Source: Ecdyonurus torrentis (Eukaryota; Arthropoda; Insecta; Ephemeroptera; Heptageniidae). Taken from it: a stretch of DNA of 64,000 nt. The notes under the pieces were generated by a model. That model saw nothing but the letters and a program-made list of their open reading frames with translations, was not told the DNA's origin and ran no database searches. Positions within the stretch are counted from its first letter, which is position 1, and the number at the start of each line of letters is the position of its first letter. This document shows positions 53,622 through 64,000 of the stretch, in pieces. The translations under genes and the position numbers were made by a program. The stretch covers positions 1,678,136 to 1,742,135 of the forward strand of contig OX439132.1 of NCBI GenBank assembly GCA_949318235.1. The letters are read 5' to 3'.

Positions 53622-54047
53622 GAGTGAGATATCATGTAAATGACAACAGGTAAATATTGCCCTGGTCCAGGTATTGATATACAATGTCAGGTAATGCAGG
53701 TGAAATGTCAGGTAATCTACACGGAAAACATAATATAATAAATTATTTAGATACATATCAATAACTCTTTAGTACTAAACAATAACTCTCTTGCAAAAAG
53801 TTTAAAGAGTAACTCGTTAGTACAAACGTAAATTCTTTAGCGGTAAATAGTTAAATCTTTAGATTCTAAAAAGTTTAGTATGTATCTAAAGAATTTATTA
53901 TGAAAAAAGTCTAAATATGAACTCTTTAGATAATTTTTTCCGTGTAGGTGAGATATGACTGCATTGTAGTATGTTTTACCTGCATTGTAGTATATCAATA
54001 CCTGGTCCAGCCTAATGTGCACCTGTTGTCATTTACATTATATCTCT
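53622..54047. mobile_element. TIR element with a nested family G MITE
   Basis: The ends ATGTAAATGACAACAGGT and ACCTGTTGTCATTTACAT are complementary, with CCTGGTCCAGGTATTGATAT also mirrored. A family G element (53718-53946) interrupts it. Confidence 0.8.
53718..53946. mobile_element. MITE family G, copy 2
   Basis: TACACGGAAAACATAA and TTTTTTCCGTGTA ends, nearly identical to 38363-38592. Confidence 0.8.
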
Positions 54048-54455
54048 TCTTATAGGCGTTAAATTTTTTTTATTAGTTTTCGGTTTTATAACATTGTTTA
54101 ATACAGCAAACCGAAAATATTTACAGCTACTTTTATAAATTTATGCAAAATTATATTTATTTAACATAAAATAATTAAATAAAAACTGTGTACCACACGT
54201 ATGAAAATTACTACGTAATATTTATGCTAGCTCAATATAGCAACATAATTTCAGCTAAATTGTACATAATAGTTAACATGTTCAGCATAATAACAACATT
54301 AGCAAGTGTTATATATATAGCATCAATTAAGAAATTTATTTTTTACGTGCATACTTCAACTCTTATATGGTTTATATCTACCCATTTCTAAGTCCAATTA
54401 ACCCACATTTGAGCTGTCATTACTATAATATACTTATGTGTTTTCTCTTTATTGC

Positions 54456-54655
54456 ACGGAAAAAATAAATTACGTAATTTATGCTGCATTTATGTCATTA
54501 TAGCATAAACATATTAAAAGTACATAAATAATATTGCAGAAAAAAAAAAAACTAAAAAAATATAAATTTATGTTTTGGCATGAAAAAAGTAGCATAAATT
54601 ATGCTGTATTGAAGAACACATTGAGCTAGCATAATTCTTACGTAATTATGTTCAC
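54456..54655 (+). mobile_element. MITE family A, well-preserved copy
   Basis: GCACGGAAAAAATAAATTAC start, TTTATGTCATTATAGCATAA and AGCATAAATTATGCTGTATT inside, ATTCTTACGTAATTATG end. A reverse partial copy lies just upstream at about 54180-54300. Confidence 0.7.
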
Positions 54656-55488
54656 CCTAGTCCAACCTTTGCCTGGCTAAATGAAGTGAAACTGCAGTAA
54701 TTTGTCACTAATTAACTTACTTAATCACTGCACATTAATTAACACTGCCTAATTAGCGATGTGACGACGAGGCACCAGTGAAACAGTGGAGGCACGACTA
54801 GCGACTGAACGTTTCTCGTGACACTTACCGCTATTTATACTTTCGGTTCAACCTAATATACCACGTCATTAAGTACCAATTTACTATCCTTATACAAGAA
54901 TACATGACCTTTATAGCATTCAAACTTACATTATAGCTCAAATACTTATTATTATACGTATAAAACTGACCTTAATGTACTTTATTCAATTAATATGTTA
55001 ATAAGAGTCAAAATTACTAGCTTTATATATACACAAATGACCTTTATTTGCATCGTAATATATTTACAAACGCAATAAGTGTGAAAATGGTATTGTTATA
55101 TATAGAAAAGTGAGCGTTATGAACGATATGCAATTTTATAATGAGTGATAAACCAGATTGATTGAGATTTTTTGTTTGTCCCCACTCCACATAGCAAAGT
55201 ATAGCAAGCAGCTTTCGATTTCTTTTTTCTCTCTGTATAATGTTTTGTAAATCATTTGTTTGTCTTTTATCTTTTGTGAAATTTTTAATAGGTTTTTTGA
55301 TTTGACCAGCGGCGTGTTTACAATTGGAGCAGCGGCGCAACAATGTGTGGCGTGTTGTATTGTTGTTCACACAATATGTTCATCATACATGACAACAAAT
55401 ATCAAACATTTTGGACCATGCAATATGTCAAAAAAAAAAAAAAAAAAATGTTTTAAAAATTTTTACAAAAAAAAAATTAAGATTTAAA

Positions 55489-55519
<31 letters not shown>

Positions 55520-55654
55520 AAAAGTTACTGTAATTTTGAAAAGTTATAATTTTCTCACTATAATATATTGAAACCTTAAAAAAAAGTTCCTATATGTAAA
55601 TTTGTAATTCCAATTAAAAGCGACTTTGCATAAATTGCTATTATCATGGATCAC

Positions 55655-55972
55655 CCTATAAAGGTGTATCCAATGACGTCATACTGAATGCGCTCCGACG
55701 CCATACTAGATCAATAAATAACATTGCTCAGCATAGGACAAACTTCATTTAAGCCTATTTTCTTTGGAAAATCTGATAAATTTTTGTAATTATTATTTTT
55801 CTCACATACTTGAGATACTAATTCAACATATTTACAGCATCAATGCTCTCAAAAATATTGCATATTATGGTGGTTTTAACTGAGGCAAAATGAGTTATTT
55901 TCCTATGCCACCCATGTTATTAAGTGATCCAACATGGCGTTGACTTTAACATGAATGCATATACCCTATAGT
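55655..55972 (-). mobile_element. MITE family B copy
   Basis: Reverse orientation: CCAATGACGTCATACTGAAT near the left and TTTAACATGAATGCATATAC followed by CCTATA at the right. Confidence 0.75.
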
Positions 55973-57072
55973 ATAATAGTTCAGCATAATTCAACTACAT
56001 GTGTGCTCTACAATATAGCAATTAAGTGTTCAACGTCATTCTTCCGTATGGTTATAATTTCAAAATGTCATAAAATAAAATTTTCTCCCTATTTTTTTTT
56101 CACCATATTCATCGTATAAAAGTTAAAAAAAGAAGCTGAAAGTTTATAAAGAAGATGCAGAAAAAAAAATTGATGAATTTCTTCAAATTGCTGGAACGAG
56201 TTTTCACCTGACTGGTGTAAAACAAAAATAATTGCAAATATAATTTAATTTTGTACAATTAAATGAGAAGGTAATTAGCCAGGTAACGTCCTGTAACAGT
56301 CAGGTAAGTGACCTGCCTTGCTTATTAACTAGTCACAGCATCGATTATATAAGTCGCGATGTACACAGTTTTGGAATACATTACGATTAACGGTTATGAC
56401 GTCACTAAAGCCTTTAAATTATAACGACAAAAAAAAAAAAAAAAAACGAAACTAACGACACAAGCTTATACGTCTTATAAGACTAAATGGTAAAAAAAAA
56501 TTATTTAAAATTTTTTTTTCTATTCACATTCTGTATTTCATAATTTAATAAATGCTGATAACTAAAAAAAAAAAAAAAAAAAAACGATGCAAAATTACAA
56601 TGGAGGCTATTTTTCTCATTTAAATATCTCTGGTATAAGAAGAGCAGTTTACTCAAAAAGCGCAAAAATAAAATAATAATAAAATAAATAAATAAATAAA
56701 ACAAAAAACCCCAAAAAACGCATTTTTCCCCATAACGTGATGTTAAATTGGGGACTCTTAGCTTTCCCTGCGCTCTAAACCAATAAGTTCCTCTAAAAAT
56801 TTACCATTAAATTTAAAAAACATTTCAAAAATTGAACATAAAAAATTCCAATTCAAAATTCACCATTTAAAAAAAATTCAAAGTATAATTAAAAATGTTG
56901 ACTTGCTATGATATATATATATGTGATGCTGCGAATCACTTTGCTTTGACTCTGCATGATTTGGCGCTGGACCAACATATAAAAACTACAAGTACTTTAC
57001 TACACGTATTTCACGTTTATTCATACAATTTCAAGTGCGTCACTTTCCTATTTATCATTTTTAAATATAAGT

Positions 57073-57179
<107 letters not shown>

Positions 57180-57544
57180 TATTTCAATACAAGTGCAAAA
57201 ATCGCAATTTATCTTCAAAGTGGAAATTTTAATTATCTTTTAATATTATTCATAACTTTTTTTTATTTCTTCCTTAAATTTTTTTTGAGTCATTAAATAC
57301 AAAAATACTGTGTACGTGAATTGCTTGAGTACCGCGTATATTTCCACTCATATGAAGCAGCTCACTTATCAATGTCGCAGCGATAAATATTATTGGTTTA
57401 ATAGAGGCAATAAAAATTATTGATCCCCTAAAATTGGGACGGATATCAAAGGTAATTTACTGCTGCATTATAGTTTATAGGTTAAACTGTATTGGGAGCA
57501 AGGTGCAGGCCCTTTAATGTGGCGTCGTTCAATTACATACACAC

Positions 57545-57550
<6 letters not shown>

Positions 57551-57614
<64 letters not shown>
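57551..57614. repeat. (TA)n microsatellite
   Basis: TA run directly left of the 161-bp MITE; the matching TA run continues at 57786-57837 on its right. Confidence 0.95.
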
Positions 57615-57618
<4 letters not shown>

Positions 57619-57625
57619 TATATAT

Positions 57626-57783
57626 CGAGGGTGCTCCGCTATAATGTCCTAAGTCCATTTGACCTTGAAAAATATTTTTTGCTGCAAATGACCTGAAATG
57701 GATAAATCCAAAATTTGGGGTTGATCCGACGATTTTTTATTTTTCAAGGTCAAGTGGACTTAGGACATTATAGCGGAGCACCC

Positions 57784-57786
<3 letters not shown>
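57626..57786 (+). mobile_element. 161-bp MITE family H, copy 1
   Basis: TIRs of about 47 bp begin CGAGGGTGCTCCGCTATAAT and differ from each other at only about one position (C/T). The centre has GATCCGACGATTTTTTATTT. Flanked by TA on both sides inside a TA microsatellite, fitting a Tc1/mariner-type TA target. By eye it is identical to the copy at 62189. Confidence 0.9.
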
Positions 57787-57840
<54 letters not shown>

Positions 57841-58132
57841 GACACGATTATATAACAATATCATGGTATGCGGCTTATCTAGCATCTCAAATGTCAAGTG
57901 TATTCTTATTCTTACCACAGAAAACTTTATATTTTTGTAACTGAACTCAGAAAATTAATTATGATATTATGTAACAATTTGGGAAAAAGAAGAAGAAAAA
58001 TTTATTAATTTAAAAGTTTAAAATATAAAAAGAAAAATAATATAATAACATTCCAAAAAAAAAAAAAAAAACAACATTTTTCTTTTATTGTTAAATGATT
58101 AGATCGCAATTTTCTAGCTGTAGTATAAAATC

Positions 58133-58134
<2 letters not shown>

Positions 58135-58211
<77 letters not shown>
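58135..58211 (+). repeat. (CT)n microsatellite
   Basis: About 38 units. Confidence 0.95.
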
Positions 58212-58215
<4 letters not shown>

Positions 58216-59034
58216 GACGGCTAATAATAATTAGAGACAGTCTATAATAGTCTGGAAATCAAAAGTAACGCATGTGACGATTTCAATTCCAGTTTCAAAG
58301 TAATTGGTATTAAAATTAATTGTTATGACATACAAGTCAGTAAATGCACTGGACCAGATACATTGCACTTGTTGCACGGGTCGTTAACATTATAAGTGAT
58401 TATTATATTAAATACAGAGTCTCCCACAACTGATGATACATACAGAGTTCGAATATCTCCGTAAGTTTTGCTGCTATTTATAGGAAAAACTTACATCGCA
58501 AGATAGGCAAGATGTGATATTTTATGTCATGCCCATACCAGTTTTAACTCTTATGGTTTTTACCACTTTAAAGCAAGAAAAACAAAACATACTTTTCAAT
58601 GATTTTCCTTGAAAAATAATGTTTTTTCTTTTCTTTTCTTTCTTTCTTTTTTTCTTTTTTTCTTTTTTTTTTTCACTGTATTTATTATGGCTTTTCAGAA
58701 TCGTTATTGCTCCTATTAAAAAAAAATGAAAAAAAAAAAAAAAAAAAAAAAAGAGGAAAAAAAAGAGGAAAAAAAAAGAGGAAAAAAGTGAAAATCAGTG
58801 ATTTGTCCGGAACACCACGTGACTTCTGCCTTATCAATGAAGCACCTTATCATGACATTATCAGCTGTCAATCAAACGTCGTCTAATCTCGCGACTTTTG
58901 CAATGTAAACAAACACTAGGATGTGTTGCTTGCTATACATGCAGGATTATTACGTGTTTATTTATCGACGTATGTACAGTACAATAACAAATATTTTGAA
59001 CCAATATTTAAAAAAGTTTTTGCTTACTTCTACA

Positions 59035-59240
59035 CTCTAAAAATATAAATAGCAAGATTAGATCTATAACTTAAAATAGCTAAAAAAGCTAAAAAAACAA
59101 CTTAAAACCACTTAAATTAACTATTTTTAATAACTTGCTAAAATGCATTATTTTAGCTATACTCATAATAACTTAAAAGTGAATTTCTTAAATAAGTTAG
59201 GATTTGTAACTAAAGTAATGCACCAATTTTTAGAGTGAAT
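59035..59240. mobile_element. TIR element family F, complete copy
   Basis: CACTCTAAAAATATAAAT and CCAATTTTTAGAGTG ends, with AAAATGCATTATTTTAGCTA and TTGTAACTAAAGTAATGCAC. Another copy at 61295-61490. Confidence 0.65.
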
Positions 59241-59286
59241 ACAATATATATTGCGAAATACGTAAGGCTTAGTAAGAAACGGTTTA

Positions 59287-59288
59287 AG

Positions 59289-59333
<45 letters not shown>
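59287..59333 (+). repeat. Poly(A) run
   Basis: About 47 A residues. Confidence 0.9.
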
Positions 59334-59335
<2 letters not shown>

Positions 59336-59715
59336 AAAAGATTATAAATATTTTTGTGTGCAGTAATTAAAAAGTATAAAAAAAGTCGCTGCAGTTGCAT
59401 GGTGATGCAAGGTTGGTCACTGTGACGTCACTAACAACTGTGTGTGACGTCATCAAGTTCACCACTGACGTCACACCATGTTAATTGATGTTAAAAAGTT
59501 TAGTAGCTTATTATAAATACTTCCGTAAATTTCAAGGATGTTGACTGCTCACTACAAAATATTTTTATTATTATCTTTTACTCGACAAGTTCATTATATC
59601 TGTAGCCTTTACTTTCTTACCTGGCTATGTTTCAATACCTGATATATACCTAACTTCCGGTCACCAGATTAACTCAGGGTATAGTCTATATAACCTGAGT
59701 TATACAATGTTGTAT

Positions 59716-60027
59716 AGGTTGTGTACGCATGACGTCATTATGAATGCTTTTCGATAATTTCGATGTTCATCTTGAGCAATGAATAACATTGCTCAGCATA
59801 GGACCAACTTGGTTTTTGGCTATTTTCTTTGAAAAATTAGTAAATTTTTAGTTATTATTATTTTTCTCACATACTTGAGATACTAATTCAACATATTTAC
59901 AACATCAATGCTCTCAAAAATATTGCTAAGTATTTTTAAACTGGCAAAATGAGTCATTTTCCTATGCGGTCCATGTTATTTAGCGCTCACTTATCACGTC
60001 GACTTTAACATGAATGAAACCACATGA
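59716..60027 (-). mobile_element. MITE family B copy
   Basis: Reverse orientation: GTACGCATGACGTCATTATG left, GTCGACTTTAACATGAATGA right. A partial relative follows at 60060-60305. Confidence 0.7.
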
Positions 60028-60421
60028 GCGAGTTACTTTTCGTATAACATAGTAATATAAATAGTAATATAAATAGAGCAATGAATAAAATTGCTCAGTA
60101 TAGGACAAACGTTTGCGGCTATTTTCTTTGTGAAATTAGCTTTGTTGTTGTTGTTATTTTTTATCTTTGTTTACGCAGTATTACTTTTTATACTGGCAAA
60201 ATTTGTCATTTTTGTAAACTGATACAAGAAATATTATATTGATATTGTGTGATATTGTGCTCACACATGGAGTCGACTTAAATATGAATGTAAACAACCT
60301 TATACGAAGAGAGAGAGAGAATTACTGTATGAGAGACAGACACACACAGAAAGATTTTTGTTCTCGCGATTATAATTTGCAATCCACATAAATTATCATT
60401 ATTTTATTATTCACATTTTCT

Positions 60422-60462
<41 letters not shown>

Positions 60463-60621
60463 TAAAAATTGAAACATACAAAAATGAAAGATAAATATTG
60501 TACTCACAATATGTAGAGAATAAATAACGTAAGTTATGCTGTATTTATGTCACAATAATTATACACTATAGCATAAACGTTTAAGAGAAAACTATACTGC
60601 ACTGGAGTTAAATGTGGAATA

Positions 60622-60840
60622 CTAGACATATACATACTTTACGTGATTTAAGACAGTAACCATGTACTTAATATTTTGCTCAGTGGTAAGACCAAAGGAC
60701 AAGTGATGCGGTACTGCGTGACATGCTGGGATATCAGTATTATATATATTGCAATACACACACGTATGCAGTAAATGACCCTCACTATCTATATGCAGAT
60801 GAGTGGAATTGTTGCAAATAAATTTGACCAATATTTGCAA
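60622..60840 (-). pseudogene. Possible LINE ORF2 C-terminal fragment
   Basis: An open stretch with DSEGHLLHTCVYCNIYN and FGLTTEQNIKYMVTVLNHVK resembles the Cys/His knuckle and final helix that end many non-LTR retrotransposon polyproteins (ExHxLxxCxxY pattern). No flanking RT sequence; it may be chance. Confidence 0.3.
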
Positions 60841-61294
60841 TATTTATTTCCTGCGAATATATTTGTATGTGGGTGAGTGGGAAGTGTCACTTGTTTCAAC
60901 ATGCCAACAATTTACCACTGCGTCATCGAAAGAAAAAATATACACAAATAATAATAATAATAATTACTAGCTCATTTTCTTCAGAACTTGTTCAATTTTG
61001 AATAATATATATGCTATACTTGGAAAAGAGACCAAAAATATGCCTCTTTTAGTCAAAAAAAAAAATGTGTTACTGTCACGGATACACTTAAAATAGCGAT
61101 ACCTTAAAAATACGGATACCTGCTTAAAATACCTTTTTAAAAAACGCATACATTTAATGACGTTATTTATTTATTTATCTTTTGGTTCAATTTTCGTATT
61201 TTTATCATCTTTTTTTTTCTCCATTTTTCAATGAATTATGTGATACCTACTGTCTTGGGGCCGAAGAAGGTAGTACTGTTGCAAATTACGGTTT

Positions 61295-61490
61295 ATATGA
61301 GTGCCATTTTAGCAAGTTATTAACAATAGCTAATTTAATTTAAAAAAATTTAAAACAACTAAAATTAGCTATTTTTAATAATTTGCTAAAGTGCATTATT
61401 TTAGCTACTCATAATAACTTAAAAGTGATTAACTTAAATATAACTTAGGATTCTTAACTGAACTAATGCACCAATTTTTAGAGTGAACGT
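61295..61490. mobile_element. TIR element family F copy
   Basis: AGTGCATTATTTTAGCTACT and CACCAATTTTTAGAGTGAA blocks; the left end is degraded. Confidence 0.55.
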
Positions 61491-62188
61491 ATACGTACAG
61501 TATACAGAACATCGCTTCCCTTGAAGCTTGCAGTCGTGAAGTTTTGAAGGTTTATAATAAAACTCAGCAAAAGTGAAGATGGTAAAAGTAAACCTTGTGT
61601 ACTCGATAGTTTTGCAATGTTGCTGATTGCATGAGAATTGACGTTAGTGACGTCACTGCCATGTTTACGTTCTTAACATGAAAATATGCAAAGTGACGTC
61701 ACAATCAAAGTTAGGACATTGACAATCGATATATTAATATATCGACTTTTGCATATTGTTACAAGAAGTCAGAAAACCATGCAAAGTGCATGGCTTTGTA
61801 TTTTATTTTTTATCCATAAAAATCACATTTGTTATCATTAAATTGTATTACATTATAACTCGCAAGTTCAGATATTTTTTTTTTGTAAAATTTTAAATAA
61901 AAAAAAGCAATAAAAGCAAAAAAAAAAAAAAAAAGTTTAAAAAAAGCACAAATTCGTTGAGAGAGAGAGATCATAATTAAGTGCGAAGTGTATTGGTTGC
62001 TATATATAGCAGATAATGTTGGAAGTGTGACTCTGCATGCACTAGGATGTATGACAAGGTCGTGTCAATGCTCGTGAGATCGTCGTGTTCGTAGGCATGC
62101 GGCAGGGTGGTGTGGTTTGACCACTGCTCTTTATCTCTCTCTCGCACACATACACGCGGACATCATGCTTGTCAATTATGTAACATAT

Positions 62189-62349
62189 CGAGGGTGCTCC
62201 GCTATAATGTCCTAAGTCCACTTGACCTTGAAAAATAAAAAATCGTCGGATCAACCCCAAATTTTGGATTTATCCATTTCAGGTCATTTGCAGCAAAAAA
62301 TATTTTTCAAGGTCAAATGGACTTAGGACATTATAGCGGAGCACCCTCG
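62189..62349 (-). mobile_element. 161-bp MITE family H, copy 2
   Basis: The reverse complement matches 57626-57786 at every base I compared. Flanked by TA on both sides. Confidence 0.9.
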
Positions 62350-62861
62350 ATATATATATCACGTAATGTTTCTACCCAACACTGCAGTACAAAATTTAAA
62401 TATAAACTTTCAAAGCAACCATATTATATAATTAAAATTGCAATAATATTGTACAATCCTAAAAAGCTATGAATGGTTCAAGGTTATGGGCGATTGTTCA
62501 AAAAGTTAACTTAACGCACACATTGTTGAAATATCGGGATTTTAGCTATAGGTGTACCCAGTATAGGTGTCATTATATAGGTGCATGCAATAGCAATACT
62601 GTACCTATAATTTACCTATCAGTATTGATGCAGTAGTTTTTGTTAAAAAACAAATATGCACTACTGTATACTGCACACTTTTTAAGTCATCTATTTTTGT
62701 CATGACTCTCTTATTGTGTACAACACAGTACAGCAGTAGACGTATAACAACACAATATTATGTTGTACAGCAAAATAACTATGTTAACTATGATTAGGTG
62801 TAAGAGTGAGCCAAACATTTGTCAGGCCTAAATATCGCCTTTTCAACCTTTCCTTTCCTTT

Positions 62862-63003
62862 CCTATCCAATCCTATCCTATCCTATCCTATCCTATCCTA
62901 TCCTATCCTATCCTATCCTATCCTATCCTATCCTATCCTATCCTATCCTATCCTATCCTATCCTATCCTATCCTATCCTATCCTATCCTATCCTATCCTA
63001 TCC
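62862..63003 (+). repeat. (TCCTA)n microsatellite
   Basis: About 27 units, with TTTCC variants at both ends. Confidence 0.95.
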
Positions 63004-63275
63004 TTTCCTTTCCTTCTTGTTTTTCTTAATATTTATGCACACAGATCTATCTATACCAACATACTTATGTAGAGCCTGATTTATGACAGCTATATTTAAC
63101 ATGTCATATTATACACACACACAATCACTATACAGAACATAATGTATGTACTTGGACAAACACTCGATACAAGTATAAGTGGAAAAGTGATTGTGAAACA
63201 ATAAATAAATAACAATTGGTTTTCCCATAGCTCAATGTAATTGCATGTGAGAGAGAGAGAGAGCGGGGTAGTGGG

Positions 63276-63311
63276 TGACCTAGGTCAAGGTCAAGGTCAC
63301 TAGGTCACGTG
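63276..63311 (+). promoter_or_regulatory. Cluster of AGGTCA half-sites with an E-box
   Basis: TGACCT overlaps the first of four AGGTCA hexamers (63282, 63288, 63294, 63302), three of them back to back, and CACGTG follows at 63306. TCAAGGTCA is the extended site bound by FTZ-F1/ERR-type nuclear receptors. No gene is nearby in the window. Confidence 0.35.
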
Positions 63312-63443
63312 GACCATGGTGCTTGACTGCCTGCATGACTGACTGACCCAGCTGTCCACTGGAGCTCATCCACCTTCGTGAGTCCATCATATATATCACG
63401 TCACCTTTAATTTACATGGTCTGTAGGACGATTTATGTACTTA

Positions 63444-63703
<260 letters not shown>

Positions 63704-64000
63704 TCTTCATTTATATTTATTGTGAAATATTGCATAAAAAATACTACTCCAAAAAAATGGACCAGTCACAAAACTGATGCAGGTAAATGGAGCGAGATTT
63801 AAGGTAAACGCGATCTCTCTCTCTCTCTCTCTCTCTCTCCATATGTTTACACACACTGCAGTACATTATAATAAAATAAAATAAAATTTTAATTTAAAAC
63901 TATACAGAAATATCCTGCAGGCAATGTTCCTACATTTTACAACTGATAGATTCAAATTGACTTACACAGAAAAAAATTATCAATTATCACAACTGAAAAG

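Noticed and set aside
62042..62260. 72-codon minus-strand frame
   Set aside because: It runs into the 161-bp MITE and has no family resemblance.

Overview
The window is a stretch of an animal nuclear genome. It has short GC-rich exons with GT-AG splice sites, set in very AT-rich intron and intergenic DNA (roughly two thirds A+T by eye) that is packed with microsatellites, minisatellites and short inverted-repeat (MITE-like) elements. There is no bacterial-style gene packing. The one gene I can name, an NAD kinase, resembles arthropod NAD kinases most in my memory of the family (for example the C-terminal DQISDWFDSLAECLHWNVRK block), so an insect or crustacean is my best guess. The species is not determinable by reading alone. 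Layout: (1) 3478-11268, plus strand: the last three visible coding exons of a gene I do not recognise, ending in a long Glu/Arg-rich coiled coil; its 5' part lies outside the window or was not found. (2) 11269-23164: intergenic, filled with LINE remnants, inverted-repeat elements and simple repeats. (3) 23165-44193, minus strand: a complete NAD kinase gene (NADK). Nine coding exons are used at a time, spliced phases agree throughout, and the predicted protein is 432 residues with the LGGDGT and STPTGSTAY active-site motifs. (4) 44194-64000: its promoter side, a second possible first coding exon at 53023-53201 (which would give 442 residues), then only repeats. The two genes are tail-to-tail. 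The most notable feature is in NADK. The penultimate coding exon is present twice in tandem (27246-27328 and 25926-26008). Both copies are 83 nt, open, in the same phase and flanked by good splice sites, and they encode two related versions of a 27-residue segment of the C-terminal domain. Including both would create a stop within four codons and skipping both would shift the frame, so the gene seems built for mutually exclusive splicing. The intron between the copies carries a roughly 640-bp foldback element, a GTGC-rich tandem repeat just upstream of the second copy, and a hairpin begins 17 nt past the second copy's donor. Other notable structures: a 388-bp perfect palindrome from a Penelope-like retroelement with a hammerhead-like core; a minisatellite whose unit contains a splice acceptor plus the start of a coding exon; two identical 161-bp mobile hairpins 4.4 kb apart; two short hairpins with a compensatory base-pair change; a tRNA-derived SINE; and a very strong excess of the palindrome TGACGTCA spread by several unrelated repeat families.
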